The notes: generated by a model from the sequence alone, not told the origin. A stretch of DNA of 64,000 nucleotides from Margaritispora aquatica (GCA_007644065.1 VJWN01000005.1:1302001-1366000); one strand, 5' to 3'. Counted from the stretch's first letter, positions 11,447 to 23,672 are shown. A program made the numbers and translations.

Positions 11447-12565
11447 TTAGGTCTGAGTCTTGGGAATAGTAATAAGTCTCAAAGCAGATGATGATTGTCC
11501 TGATATGCCGGATGGTGGACCTTGAAATGTATTTGTGGGCGAAGTGAGCTGAGCCTTGAGAATTGGAGCTGGAGTGGGAAATGTAGTTGTGCCAAAAGCA
11601 GGAACAGTGGGGAAAACGAACGAACTTGAGCTTGTGGTTGAGACCGGAGATGGAGAACGTTCCATAGGTAGTCGAGTTCGTAAAGTCTGAGGAGATTTGA
11701 GTTTGAGTGATCTAAGTTCGAGAGATGAGGAAGGCTGGTATGGAGAGTGAATTCCCGACTGAGAAGCACTAAAGTGAACAGGTATAGGGGAAGACGATCG
11801 TGAGGGAGAAGATCGCAATATTGGCTGTCGAGTTTGGTGCAATGAAGTCATGGGAGGCGAGTCTAGTGACAGAGAAGGCTTTGAAGAGGCTTTGAGTAAA
11901 GTTGCTTTGGCTGCATCTGATTTGATCCTTGCGGGTGTCTCTGCCTCTGCAACTGCTTTGCGAGACTAACACATGTTAATAGAAATCATGGTAGAGTGAA
12001 TATCCACTTACCTCAAGCTCTTCAGAAGCATATGTCCAATTCATCTTCTTTCTTGCAAAGTCCATAGAGCAATCATCAAATTTTGCCATTTCGGCTTGCA
12101 GACCCATCTGAGCCAGCCTCATCTCATCTGTATAGTCTCCTAGGATAACAGTCATGGCTTTCTTAAATGCCTCGTTCCGTCTTCTTTCTGCAGCCTCGGC
12201 CCTATCACGATACTTTGCTTGAATTGACAGACAATTCCAATCCTTAGGTGAAGCTTCTTCAACGAATGTAACGTTCTGTTCACATATTTCTCGTAGGTCT
12301 GCATCGCTCAGGCGAGAAAAGATGGCGCCTGGAAGCTGGAGCGGCTCCAAGAAAGCTTATCCTCCTCCGTTTCTTCTTCCTCTACAGGAATTTCTGGTTC
12401 TGGTGATGCTTGCGCTGATGACCACTGCGGCATATTTCTTGCTTGAGAGGCGTGTTCGTGCTCTCTCAGACGCGCAATTAGGGTTGGTTTATTGCCTCTT
12501 TCTGAGAGACCACGCTCTCTGCACTTTTCAACTAATTCCTCAACTCTCAAACGTGCGAAACCCAT
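11447..12565 (-). CDS. SAP-domain protein with serine-rich tail
   Basis: Residues 1-36 (MGFARLRVEELVEKCRERGL and what follows, including NKPTLIARL) form a SAP motif, a two-helix DNA-binding unit found in chromatin and RNA-processing proteins. After it come a charged helical segment (about 80-150, RDRAEAAERRRNEAFKKA, probably coiled coil) and a Ser/Pro/Thr-rich tail. The last intron is clear: 11966-12011 (GTAAGT...TTAG) between exons 12012-12335 and 11447-11965. The first junction is uncertain because the reading frame changes near 12340-12385. A 50-nt in-phase intron 12336-12385 (GTAGAG...CTCCAG) gives a 340-aa protein, but its sequence is purine-rich and reads as acidic protein (EEEETEEDK), so a frameshift is possible. 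The specific role is unknown. Confidence 0.7.
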
Positions 12566-13252
12566 TGTTGATAGGAAGACTTAGTTGTAATAGAGAAACG
12601 CAGATGAATTTCCGTGGGGACGCTTAGGAGCAAAAATGGAAGCTGCAATGAATGCGAAAACCTTGTGGTTGTGAAAGCTGTCGGACATTCATGAGTATCA
12701 ATTGAGCCAACCTTGATGTTAAAATTGCCGGAACTTCTAGGTTTTCTCCGTGTTCATCATTCTTGATTCCAATATGCAAGTCTGCTCGATAGTCATTTGA
12801 TATGCTGAACTCAAAAGTTCGAGCTACCCATCCCAACCATATAGCCATAATTCATCACAGCAGCTTTCAGAGCCACGGAATTCAAACACAATGTACGCCA
12901 ACTAAGAAAAGAATTCAAATCCGAATATCCAAACTCTAGTTGAAGGTCCCTAAAAATTTAGTACATCACCTGTGTTGATAAATCCATCAGAAATTTGGTT
13001 GTTTAAGGGATGGTATCTTGCCTAGCTCTTACCATTATAGCAGATATCAAAGTCCAATACTACACACAATCAAGATTTGGGTGTTGATATGTCAATGGTA
13101 CTTCATATGGCCTTGAAGCTGCTCCCGGGGGATGCTGAGAGGATGGAAACAGTTTATCGGAACCTATGTGTACAAACAAACAACTGCGCCATCTCGCATT
13201 ATACACTCTATCATCCATCCCCTTTCACTTCATTCGATCCCCAATCTATTTC
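12566..13252. other. intergenic, promoter of the SAP gene and 3' side of MPP beta
   Basis: 687 bases between two minus-strand genes. They must hold the promoter and 5' UTR of the SAP-domain gene on the left and the 3' UTR of the peptidase gene on the right. Short frames on both strands show no domain. Confidence 0.5.
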
Positions 13253-14898
13253 TTACGCATTCCTCGACATGTCTGCGCGGCATCTATCATATGACAACAG
13301 TCCTTCGATAGAGCCAATTGCAGAAATTGCAATATCCTGATCCCATAGTCTCCTCTGCGCAAAGCTCATAACATCCTTTTCTGAGATAGCCCCAATGACA
13401 CGTTCAATCTCCTCTGGTCCCATGCGACGTCCAGTGGTGATAATCTGTCGTCCAATATCTTCTGCAACAGCAGTGGTTCCGTCCAATGAGAGGAGGATCG
13501 ATGCCTTGAGCTGGGCCTTGGCACGTTCGACTTCGGCCTCACCGACGTTGTATGACAGACGGGACCACTCGCGAAGTGTGAAATGAACAAGATCATCAAT
13601 ACGTGTGAGCTTGTCGGTCACGAGGTAGATACCCCAAAGTCTATAAGAGTTAGCGTAATGCTACAATGCACATTGATGCCGAATTGGCTTACCCGGTATC
13701 ACTATAACTCGTGGAAAAGCTCATGAAGCTGTTTGCCAACTCGTTCTTGTGCACAAACCCACTGAGCTTGCTACCCATGTGAGGAGCATTGCCCATTGCT
13801 CTATCCCAGTTTCCGACAATAGCTTGGGTAACCAAAGCAGTGAAGTAGTCATCGTCCTTCCAGCTAACACCTTCAACAGCGATAGCAATGTTTGCAGTTG
13901 GGATGGTATCATCACGGATTCTGACCTCAGATCCAACGAAATCCGGCTTGGCCTTTTGTGCAGCAGCAACTGCTTGAGCAGCACTGGTATGTGGTTGCGA
14001 TGGAAGGCCAGAGAAATGTTTCTCGGCGAGTTCAACTAGTTGTGCGTGGGGAACACCTCCAGCACCTACCAAAACCATACGATCGGCAGTATAGTTGGTC
14101 TTGATGTAATTGACCAGGTCGTTTCTTTGGATACTTTGGATATTTTCCGCAGGGCCCAAGATGGTGCGTCCGAGAGGTTGTCCTTGGAAAGCTGTGGCAT
14201 GCAGGTGATCGAAAACGACTTCCTCCAGTTGTTTGTCAACCTCCTCTGATTCCCTCAAGATAACATCACGTTCCCGGTTGATCGCAGATTCCTCGAGCTT
14301 CGAATTTTGAAGAATATCAGACAGGATGTCGACAGTGGCTGGTACATCTGCATTGAATGCCTTTGCGTAGTACACGGTGTTCTCGCGCTGTATGCTTTGT
14401 TAGCTTCTTCTAAATCTTCCTTGTGATTCAACCCACAGATGTATATGCGTTCAAGTGGCCACCCATATTCTCGATCTCAAGCTCCAATTGTTGCTGTGTT
14501 CGGTTGCTAGTACCCTGAATTCCACGTTAATTCCAGAACTTTTTATCCATTTGACTCAATTGCTGTGTACCTTGAAAGCAAGATGTTCCAGGAAATGAGC
14601 TGTGCCATTGGTCCTGTCTGTCTCTGCCCGAGATCCAGCATCAATCCATACTCCAACAGTCGAGGTTTGTGCCCATGGCGAGTGCTCTGTGGCAATCTGT
14701 AGATTATCAGCAACTAGTCAATTCCATCCAGCAGCTCCTTCTTACCGTCAATCCATTGGACAATGTGGTCGACTCGGTCTTCACGCCATTTTTTATGACG
14801 GGGGTCGCGAATCCTCTCCTCAATGGGGCGACAGCGTCGAGAGCTGCGCGATTGCGCAGTCCCTTAGAAAGGTTCAGAGCTAACCGGCGGGACGCCAT
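13253..14898 (-). CDS. mitochondrial processing peptidase beta subunit
   Basis: Zinc metallopeptidase of the M16 family that, with the alpha subunit, removes presequences from imported matrix proteins; in Neurospora the same protein is also core protein I of complex III. Five exons: 14746-14898, 14571-14696, 14437-14514, 13693-14387, 13253-13640; 479 aa, the normal length. The N-terminus ([20 protein letters not shown]) is a typical mitochondrial presequence. The active-site HXXEH appears as HFLEH at about 85-89, followed by [10 protein letters not shown] and RERDVILRE, which should carry the distal glutamate ligand. The glycine-rich substrate-binding region is represented by VLVGAGGV. The intact zinc motif argues for beta-MPP rather than the inactive alpha subunit. 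The 291 bases upstream are shared with the divergent SDH4 gene. Confidence 0.95.
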
Positions 14899-15189
14899 GG
14901 AGGGTGTATATGGAGGAGATGGTGGGTGTTGATGGGAATTGAAGAGTCGTAGAAATGGTCGTTGATGTCGTCCCGGAGCAGATTTGACGATGCTAGGGCG
15001 GCCGATGTAAACTGTGAGCTCCAGTTCTTTGATGGGGTCTAATCAACCAATCAAAAGCGTTCCGAAGTCAGATTAGCAACTGCGACCTTTGCCGAGGATA
15101 CCTAGCCTTCTTCCGTACTTCAGACAGTGAGCCTCAATATCATCAACTTCAGCATTTCAACGCGGATTGAGGGTTTGTCACAAGTTAAA

Positions 15190-15891
15190 ATGGCATCAAT
15201 TGTTCGACCTACAATGCTTCGCCAAACTTGCGCTGCGGCTTCAAAGCGCACCTTCTCGACGAAGCTGTCTACGAGCTTCCCCGCCATCAACAAACCAGCA
15301 ACATCCGTTCTCTCACGACAAAGTGTACGCAGTGCGTTCGCCAAAGATGTCCTGCCGAGTTCAATGCGAGTAGCTGCTTTTCATGCAAGTGGCAGACGCG
15401 AAATTCTGCCTGCCTTACCTCGTAAGTAAAGTACAAAGCGATGAAGCAATACCCGAGCTAACGTATGACCAGAGGAAATTACTGGAACTGGTATGATGAT
15501 CTGCCATTGATCTTAAGGATGCTGCTAATCATGTATAGCCAACGATGCTGCCCCAATTCCAGCTCCAAATCCATCTCATGGCTCATACCACTGGACTTTC
15601 GAGCGTCTCGTTTCAGCAGGCCTCGTTCCTCTCACAATCGCACCATTTGCTGCAGGTTCTTTGAATCCAACAACGGATGCTATTCTCTGCGCCACTATAC
15701 TCATTCACTCACATATCGGCTTTGAGTCTGTTATTATCGATTATATTCCAACAAAGCGGTTGCCAAAAGCAAGGTTGTTATTTTGGTGGGGATTGAGACT
15801 TGCTACCGTGGTTGTAGGTGTTGGATTGTATGAATTTGAGACAAATGATGTGGGTGTGACGCAGGCTATCAAGAATATTTGGATTGCGTAG
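15190..15891 (+). CDS. SDH4: succinate dehydrogenase cytochrome b small subunit (CybS)
   Basis: Membrane anchor of respiratory complex II that, with the large cytochrome b subunit, binds heme and ubiquinone in the inner membrane. Exons 15190-15421, 15473-15490 (only 18 nt) and 15539-15891; 200 aa, as expected for fungal CybS. The N-terminal part (MASIVRPTMLRQTCAAASKR) is an Arg/Ser-rich import signal. The mature region begins near SYHWTFERLVSAGLVPLTIA. Three hydrophobic helices follow, with the family block HSHIGFESVIIDY that contains the heme-side His and the Asp-Tyr near the quinone site. The middle microexon is fixed by its splice sites and by the frame on both sides (PQEITGTA). Divergent from MPP beta, so two mitochondrial genes share one promoter region. 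Confidence 0.92.
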
Positions 15892-16664
15892 GTGGTTGGG
15901 AAGGACGAGAATACATGTATACGATACTGGGGCATGATGCCTGGCTGGGAGTATAACATGGAGCAGAATATTCTAAAATGAACTTCTCGAACATTTTTTT
16001 TTCCTCTTTTAGGACTACATTTGTGGTTCATCATTGAAATAAGAGAACTGGGCTCATTATGACCTTGCACCGTTATCCTCTGGAATAGACCTGAAGCGTC
16101 GACTCTGCCACTACGATTTTGCAGTTTGCTGTTAAGTTTGTGGGACATGGATCGATGTCCATAATGGGGCATGGGATGAGAGACCAAAGGTTGGCTCAAG
16201 TGAGCTCAGATGTTTCGCGCTGGCAAAGAGATGGTTTGCATACATAATAATGGGAATTCTCATTCATTCTTTTAAGGAAATCCCAACCGAGTCGTGGGAA
16301 GTGGTAAGTGGTGTAGTACCATTATTAGGTGCCATTTCTCTCCTCTACCTTCTCCTTTCTCTGCTCTCTTGTGAGACTATTTTCACTCCTGTTGACAGAT
16401 GCTCAGTCTCTATTCCACACTTATTGCAGCATCTCCACATGTTATTTGAAAAGGATCATGGAATTACAAGGCACTGACAACTTGTAGACAAACAGTCCCA
16501 GTTCCACACCTTCACAGACATATTTTTCACAAACTTACCGGCAACCTAAGCGATTGACGAACATTAGATTCTTTTAATCCTGGTGCTATCAGATCTCTTT
16601 ATCGTACAAAGTGTTGACCTAGCCCTTGCGACCTCGTGGAGGACTAGATATCTTTGCCATTATC
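15892..16664. other. intergenic region, nothing recognised
   Basis: About 770 bases after SDH4, which should include its 3' UTR. Overlapping short frames on both strands show no domain. Confidence 0.5.
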
Positions 16665-16956
16665 ATGTTTGCAACTGTTTCGAATAAGTCGCTAAATCCG
16701 AGCATCCTAAGATTTCCATCTGCGAATGGTGAGTAGGACCTGCTTTCACTTTATTGTGTACCTCTCACGATGACTTAATAAGGTAATTGCAGCTCCGCAT
16801 CAATACAAATCCAATATCAGGTTGTTCTCAAAACTCGGTAAACACCAGTATCCATCCACATTTCATCTGATATCCAGAGTGTTTGGGTACATCGCCACTT
16901 TGCTTTTTCGTAGAGGTCAAACAGGACTTGCTTCATGGCCTGGCATAGGCAAGTAA
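16665..16956 (+). CDS. possible small two-exon protein, 75 aa
   Basis: An ATG at 16665 opens 21 codons that end at a strong donor (GTGAGT at 16729). A 64-nt intron ends in TTGCAG (16792), and the second exon 16793-16956 continues in phase to TAA. The product begins MFATVSNKSLNPSILRFPS and is basic (SKLGKH, FRRGQ), with a short hydrophobic stretch VFGYIATLLF, which would suit a small mitochondrial or membrane protein. I recognise no family. It could equally be a remnant of a larger gene or a chance arrangement; the canonical donor and kept frame are the only support. Confidence 0.3.
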
Positions 16957-17678
16957 TGACTACAATGCCATAGGCTGATTTCGTTCTATGCCTTGATCAA
17001 TGGCACCACGCTAACATTGAAGCTCGGGACTGCACCAGATGTCCCACTTTAGGCAGCTGCTTCATGATATCCTACTTTGGACTTCCAAATAGTAGCTTCG
17101 AAGCGATGCATCTAGGCCACACACCACTCGTAACCAAATTTACTACTCTGGAGCTATCACCGAGGCATCACTGTATGTATTGCCCTGTGACGTAGCCCTA
17201 GAAAACGATACGATCCGTGAACTCTAAATGAACGTCGAAAACCCCATCCGAGAGTCTGAAATCCTCAACGCCATATGAGATTAAAGACACAAATTCATCA
17301 CAAACTAAACCCTGATGCCTTGCGACGACGTGTCTTTCAACTTGGCTTAGGAGCTTTCACATGAACTTCTACATATTGTGATAGAGTACCCCGCATTCTC
17401 GCATCCTTTCCTCCACGGCAATCGAAGATATCAATAAGTAGCTATTTCTGACAGAAAGCCACACTTCGCAAGGGAACTTGCCGGCGTGGGCTTCGCATCA
17501 CTGAATTCAAGATTTTGTATAAGTAGGGAGAATAGATCCAGCTCTCTTTGTATTAGCATTCGTCGCTCTTCACTTCTTTACGCAAGGACCTCTTCGATCA
17601 ACAAGCAACGCTCTGCACAGCTGAAACAAGCCAAACACAAGGACATCACAATATCAGACACCAATTTGAAGCACAATC
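16957..17678. other. intergenic region upstream of the P450 gene
   Basis: 722 bases with no supported gene; holds the P450 promoter and leader. A weak TATA-like TATAAGTAG lies near 17518, about 160 bases before the P450 start. Confidence 0.45.
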
Positions 17679-19587
17679 ATGGCTTGGCTTCCTCAAATAC
17701 TCATTGCTTCTAGTAAGACGTTCATTCCTCAGCATCATGTTTGATCTTGTGTATCCGGAATTTGAACTACAAGTGAGCGTTTCTGCTCCAGCGAGACTAA
17801 CAGCGATTGCAGTTATTTTTTGCGCGCTGAAAGTCATACTTTTCCCCGACTTGTACGCCAATACTAAGCTCTCAACGCTGTTCATCAATATCACTGCCAT
17901 TACATTCGGATTGTGGTCATTGTGGAAAGTTTTCATATACCCTTCCTGGACGAGTCCCTTACGACATCTCCCAAAACCAAAGGTGAGCAGTGTAGCAAGA
18001 ATTCATATCTTGGTCTAACCAAGTAATAGGGAGCATATCCTTTGATTGGATTCCCCAGACCTACTTTCAAGCAACAGCCCCATGTCACATTCGCGAGATT
18101 TTTAAATGAAGTGCCAAATGAGGGTCTTATTCGCTTCCCCGTTCTCTTCAACCAAGATTCGGTATTCTTGTCAAATCCCTCCACACTCCAGGAGGTGTTA
18201 TCCCACAAGAGCTATGACTTTGAAAAGCCAAAGAGGCTTCGCGACTTCCTGCGAATTATACTGGGAAATGGTTTGATTGTGGTAGAGAGTGATGAGCATA
18301 AGTTTCAACGAAAACATCTCACTCCAGCCTTCCATTTCCGCCATATCAAGGAACTTTATCCACTCTTTTGGTCAAAATCTGTAGATCTGGTTGGAAGAAT
18401 TGCTGCAGAAATACATGCAAACCCTTTACGCAGCCGCGAAGAGAAAACACAACATCTGGAGGGAGTTGTGGAGATCAATGCATGGGCAAACAAAGTTACT
18501 ATGGACATCATTGGTGTCGGAGGTACGTATCAATGGATCAGCAAACTAAATATATGCTTAACCCTCGCTAGGCCTTGGTCGAGATTTTAACACTCTATAT
18601 AATTCGGATGATCCGCTTATTGCCGATTATGAAGAGCTTCTTGAACCAACCAAGGAGAAAATCCTGTATTTTGCCGCCAATCTTATTCTTCCACAAAGAT
18701 TGGTCAGAATGCTGCCATGGAATTTAAACAAGACTTTACAGCAGACCACCAGTAATCTTCGGGAAGTCTGTCGCCAACTTGTCAGGGACAAGAAAGAATT
18801 TCTCGCCAAAAACACGTCACAAGATGTTGATATTTTGTCTATCCTGATCAAGTCGAATAATTTCGCAGATAACATGCTCGTTGATCAACTCTTGACATTC
18901 CTAGCAGCAGGGTGAGTTACACAATTCTCGCTTAAGCTCGATACTAACTCTTCCATCAGCCACGAGACTACGTCCTCAACATTCACGTGGGCAACATATA
19001 TGTTAGCCATTCACCCTGAAGCTCAAGCTCGGCTTCGCGCCGAAGTGCGTGCCAGCATTCCTTCCCTTGAAGCAGCTAAAGAGCATTCTTTCGATCTCGC
19101 AGGAACTCTCGAGAATTTGCCTTTCTTGGGTGCAGTGTGCAACGAGATGCTGCGTCTCTACCCCTCAGTCCCAACAACCATTCGCGTTGCCATACGTGAC
19201 ACCAGCATAAACGGCACCTTTATTCCCAAAGGCACGAACTTGTACCTCTCGCCTTGGGCAATCAACCGCTCCTCTGAACTTTGGGGCGAGAATTCCGAAC
19301 AATTCGTTCCAGAGCGATGGATCGACCCTACCACCGGTAAAGCAAACAACAACGGTGGTGTGTCAAGCAACTACGCGAACCTGACGTTTTTGCATGGCCC
19401 GAGGAGTTGTATTGGGGAGAAATTCGCGAAGGCCGAGTTGAGGGCATTGGTTGCTGCTTTTGTAGGCACATTTCAGGTAGAGATGGCAGATCCGAATGAG
19501 GTTCCTGTTGTTGCTGGCGCAGTTACGACGAAACCTAGGGAGGGGATGAGGTTGAGAGTAAGCGTTTTGGATAAATGGGGAGCTTGA
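17679..19587 (+). CDS. cytochrome P450 monooxygenase, membrane-anchored
   Basis: Heme-thiolate monooxygenase of the microsomal, class II type. Exons 17679-17712, 17804-17982, 18030-18522, 18572-18911, 18960-19587; 557 aa. The N-terminus has hydrophobic segments (MAWLPQILIAST, then AVIFCALKVILF) for ER anchoring and a proline-rich hinge (PLRHLPKPK). Hallmarks: I-helix oxygen-binding motif AAGHETTSS (about 347-355), K-helix ExxR as EMLR (411-414), PERW (466-469) and heme loop FLHGPRSCIG (492-501), whose Cys is the axial ligand. It resembles the broad CYP4/CYP52-like fungal clan (FUM15-type) more than sterol demethylases, so a hydrophobic substrate is likely but unknown. No secondary-metabolite backbone gene lies nearby, so cluster membership is not supported. 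No broken motif was found. Confidence 0.92.
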
Positions 19588-21240
19588 GGGCCGTGATAGT
19601 CATTCTTGTGGCGAGTGACTTGAAAAGGGTTTTTGTGACAGGTCTCTATATGATTTCACTGTGAAGTACGTGGTATGGGTGTTATTTTTTTTTTTTTTTT
19701 TTTAAAGAGCTGTAGGATGCACGGAATATGAGGTGTAGGTTGAGTTGCTTATGCGCTATCATGTAGGAAAGATACCAAAGTAGCGAGCCACCATTCATTT
19801 TTGAGCTTGAAATATAAGCTTCTTATAACCAACTGCAATACTCCTGACCGATTACCTATGATGGAGACGATAAGTAAAAGTGTATCACCAGAAAAAACTG
19901 TTTAAGTCGGCCGCATCGCGACATCGAGGCCAACAGTTCCAAGGAATCATGTTACAGAGGAAACTACATGTGAAGCTAAATGAAACTGTCTCCACCTTTC
20001 AGGAGATGTGGCATAGGTGATCTTCAAGTAAGAATATTGAACTGTTTAGAAACGATCAAGGTACGGTAGATCGATTATGCATTGCTGCATGTTCTCCTAT
20101 TCCCATCATGTCTCTTTGCCGTCTCGATCACTAACCTCAAAAAAGCTACTAAGCAACCACTGTACTCACTCTCTACAGATACGAAACTCAATTGTCTTTC
20201 GGTTGAAACAAAAGAAGTGTTACAAGAGGGATCAATGCGGATGTCAAATTCAAGATGACATTTAAAATTGACAGTGCAAAAGCTTGTGCATTTCGTAATC
20301 AACTGTAACTTTGCACTGTCAGCACTGGTCTGCTCACAAGACTTCATAGTTCCAATGCTTCCAAGAGCAGAAGCAGCAACGACATTTAGCCAGGTAAACA
20401 CACTACATGCATCTTGCAAATCCTGCTTGAGGGTTCGAGATGATAGCAAAGCTAACACATGAAAAGTATACAGATATAAGGATTGGCTCCAGATAATGGA
20501 AAGTACTGCAAAGGAGTGACAATTTACTTTCCCTGAGGCATACCAAATAGCCTCCAAGAGGACTTCAAAATTACAGAGCAGCCAATATTCTGAAAATGCC
20601 CAAACGAAAAAACAAACACTCTGATCAAATGGATGCACAATTACCTGTTAAGTATTTCTGGACCTATTCGATAATGGAATGACATTGATACAAGCTTTTG
20701 AATCGATTTCACAGTGGGGTTCGTCGTATATTTTCAAGTCAAGGTGCTGACTGCAGCAACACAACCTAGATGCTGATTTGTCTCTTTCTCTCACACGACC
20801 AGGTCTTCACTTGAAACCAAATATCGGAGATAACATAACACAAGATTTCAATCCTCCGACAAATGACAGATTGGAAATCAAATTTAACAAATTCTACCAC
20901 AAAGCTGGAATCGGACCGTGTATTAGCCCGAGTCATGAACTGGACCTCGGCAACTCAATTTTGCCCTTCCTGGACACAACACCATTGCCTGTAAGCGACC
21001 CTCTAAGGCCATCGCCATCGCCCAGGAGCTTTCTGCGATGTTCTAATGGTCCCACAAGATGCAGAGACTTCGGGGTTGTGGACACATCCAGACAACATGC
21101 GACGCTGGCTCTGGATGAAGGCAAGGGGAAATGTAAGGTTGAGGTGGGGTTGATCACCAAAACAGAAGCTTTGAGAATTCGCCATCGCGTCATTGAGAGT
21201 TAACATCTGCCGCCATGGTAACACATAGTGGGACAAGAGC
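19588..21240. other. intergenic region, no gene supported
   Basis: About 1.65 kb between two plus-strand genes. It contains the P450 3' UTR on the left and the reductase promoter on the right. A 187-codon minus-strand frame (20075-20638) and a 141-codon plus-strand frame (20778-21203) are open but lack domains and protein-like composition. Confidence 0.45.
19685..19703 (+). repeat. poly-T tract (19 T)
   Basis: An uninterrupted run of 19 T about 100 bases after the P450 stop codon, followed by AAAG. Its length could be unreliable in sequencing. Confidence 0.9.
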
Positions 21241-21249
21241 TATATATAA
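21241..21249 (+). promoter_or_regulatory. TATA box of the MDR reductase gene
   Basis: TATATATAA lies 102 bases before the chosen start codon, followed by a pyrimidine-containing leader. A clear TATA box suggests an inducible rather than constitutive gene; inference from position and sequence only. Confidence 0.6.
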
Positions 21250-21350
21250 TTTGGTCTTGTCCAGTCTTTTGAACATTATACTTTTCTCAATTGAAAGCTA
21301 AACAGCAGATTATCATACCAACATCCCACTACAAATCTCAAAACGCAAAT

Positions 21351-22427
21351 ATGGTCCAAAACAAAGGCGTCATCTTCAAGCAGATCCCCCAGGGACTACC
21401 AGTTCCAGGGAAAGATCTCGTCGTCGAGACTCGCGAGTTCGATCTCGATGCTGCACCTCCGAAAGGAGGCGTAACCACCAAAAACTTCTATGCATCTTTC
21501 GATCCCTATCAACGTGGACGAATGCGGTCTCCAGAGAAGAAATCCTACTCCCCTCCATACACCCTCGGCCAGCCTATTGGCAACAACACGGTCGCTAAGA
21601 TCCTAAAATCAGACAACCCAAAGTTCCAGGCTGGAGACCTGGTGGTTGGTCAGATTCCTACCGAGGAGTACTCTTCGCTAGCAGAAGGATACTTAGGGTT
21701 TATGAGCAAAATTGATAATCCATACAACTTGGACTTGAAGGTGTTCATTGGAGCTCTGGGAATGCCCGGTCTGACAGCGTACTCTTCATTTTATGAAATT
21801 GGAAAGCCAGTTAAGGGCGAGACAATCTTCATATCCGCCGCGTCCGGAGCTGTTGGCCAACTGGTTGGTCAATTGGCCAAGCACGAGGGCTTGAAGGTCA
21901 TTGGCTCCGTGGGCTCAGACGAGAAACTCGATTTCATCACGAAAGAGTTGAACTTCGACGGGGGTTTCAACTACAAGAAGGAGAAGCCACTTGATGCTCT
22001 CAGACGCCTCGCACCAGATGGAATTGACATCTATTACGAGAACGTGGGTGGAGAGCAGCTTCAGGCGGCATTGGAAGTCATGAACAACTTTGGCCGCGTC
22101 ATTGGATGTGGAATGGTTTCCGAGTACAACAAGACAGAGGGAGAGAGGTTCGGCATTACTAACTTGATGTATCTCGTGTCGAAGAGGCTCACTTTGAGAG
22201 GATTCATCGTTGGCGACAAGGATATGGGACCTCTTCACGTCGAGGCGAGGAACAAGAATATCGCTAAGTGGTTGCATGACGGCAGCTTCAAGGCGAAGAT
22301 GAGTGTCACAGAGGGCATCGATAATGCCCCCGAAGGGTTCGTTGGCATGCTCCAGGGAAAGAATTTTGGCAAGGCGGTTTTGAAGATTGCTGATCCTGAG
22401 GTTCGTTCTGTTCATCCTATGCTGTGA
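21351..22427 (+). CDS. MDR-family NADP-dependent alkenal/one oxidoreductase
   Basis: Zinc-independent medium-chain reductase of the leukotriene B4 12-hydroxydehydrogenase / alkenal double-bond reductase group, which reduces C=C bonds of reactive enals and enones with NADPH. Single exon, 358 aa, the usual size. Seen: N-terminal GroES-like part with YASFDPYQRGRM; the hinge LGMPGLTAYSSFYEIG; the Rossmann nucleotide motif AASGAVGQLVGQ (about 170-181); and the block DIYYENVGGEQL typical of the group. The catalytic zinc ligands of alcohol dehydrogenases are absent, as expected. I chose the start at 21351 (MVQNKGVIFKQ) because it matches family N-termini; an in-frame ATG at 21291 would add 20 atypical residues. 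The preceding TATA box fits stress induction. Confidence 0.9.
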   Translation: MVQNKGVIFKQIPQGLPVPGKDLVVETREFDLDAAPPKGGVTTKNFYASFDPYQRGRMRSPEKKSYSPPYTLGQPIGNNTVAKILKSDNPKFQAGDLVVGQIPTEEYSSLAEGYLGFMSKIDNPYNLDLKVFIGALGMPGLTAYSSFYEIGKPVKGETIFISAASGAVGQLVGQLAKHEGLKVIGSVGSDEKLDFITKELNFDGGFNYKKEKPLDALRRLAPDGIDIYYENVGGEQLQAALEVMNNFGRVIGCGMVSEYNKTEGERFGITNLMYLVSKRLTLRGFIVGDKDMGPLHVEARNKNIAKWLHDGSFKAKMSVTEGIDNAPEGFVGMLQGKNFGKAVLKIADPEVRSVHPML

Positions 22428-23672
22428 TTGTGTCGTTAACATTTATTTTCACAGTAAATCCAGGAATGATAGTACGATTACCATGAGCTATGAGCTACAG
22501 CAATGCTTTAGCAGATGTGTTATAAATTAATAAATACCATTTGAATCACAGCATTATATTGTGCCTTTCACCTACTCTCTTTACCAACGTGATTTTTTAG
22601 CTCTCTTGCCCCTACTTGTCTTCTGATTTGTCGAAAAATAATCACAGCGTCGAGGCCCAGCAGTTTTGATATTTAGATCTATGCGTTGTTCTTGCTTTTC
22701 CATCTCAATGTCATACATTGACGTGCAACAAGACTTATTTGATGCTTATATCTATTTGCATCAGTTTTGGCTGAGAATAAAATATCAAGACGATCTCAAG
22801 TCTCTATGCAAGTCAGTACTGGCAGTAATGATCTTGTCTTTCCTTCCTTCAGTCATTGTAAGATATGAAACTATACCATTTAAGCTAAAATCAAGCAAAA
22901 AACATGTCTATTTCGATTTCACAAGAAGCCTTCAACATTACTTACTCTAATTTGACTGCAAGGGTCTGCTCACAAGCACAAGCACCCAATGAGTCCTCAA
23001 CTTGAACTAGCTATCTCTTGTATAACATTTTCCTCTTCAGCTGTATTCTCTGAATCGAGAATGATCAGGCGGTATACCCTGAAAGTAGGACGACATGTAA
23101 CAAATGACAAGTACTTGAACATCAAGAATCGATGAAAAAGCAATAGACTCGAAGACAGTGGCAAATAGGAATAGAATAGAAGACTAAGAAGAGAAAGGGA
23201 CGAATTTGTTGTCAAATATCCATGGTTTTGTATTGCACGGCCCAAAAGACAAAGGTTTGGGCCTAGGGTTTTGGGTATGTGACGAGCGACTTTACACCAT
23301 AAGAGAAGCTGTTGATAACCCTTGCGTTCATACCACAGAATCCGCAAGCAGGAGCATAGGTTGAGGTGGAAATGCAATTCGTTTGATGGTGAATCCCATC
23401 CTCTGATCACTGATGTAGCAAGCATCTATCGAAGCACAATAAGGCGCTTTAACCGTAGACCTTTGCGTGTCCTTGACACTTGCCAGATGAAACTGTCTTC
23501 GACCGCTGTCTCCTGCGCAAATCCAGCAGTACAATCCCATCACCCAATTCACTATTAGCGATTGCGTCCAGATTCGTGTCATTTGAAATGCTTCAATTGG
23601 TTGTGATCGCTAACTGCACCATGCAATAGCAAACCCCCATTTCCGTGCCCAAACCCCGAAAAGAAAGACCGT
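22428..23672. other. convergent intergenic region, no gene supported
   Basis: 1.25 kb between the 3' ends of the reductase and the ribosomal protein gene. Only overlapping short frames; the two 3' UTRs are expected at the ends. Confidence 0.5.

Noticed and set aside
20075..20638. 187-codon minus-strand open frame
   Set aside because: No domain, composition unlike protein (scattered Cys, Trp and Ser), no splice structure; probably chance in the spacer.
20778..21203. 141-codon plus-strand open frame before the reductase
   Set aside because: Overlaps the promoter area, ends just before the TATA box and has no recognisable feature.
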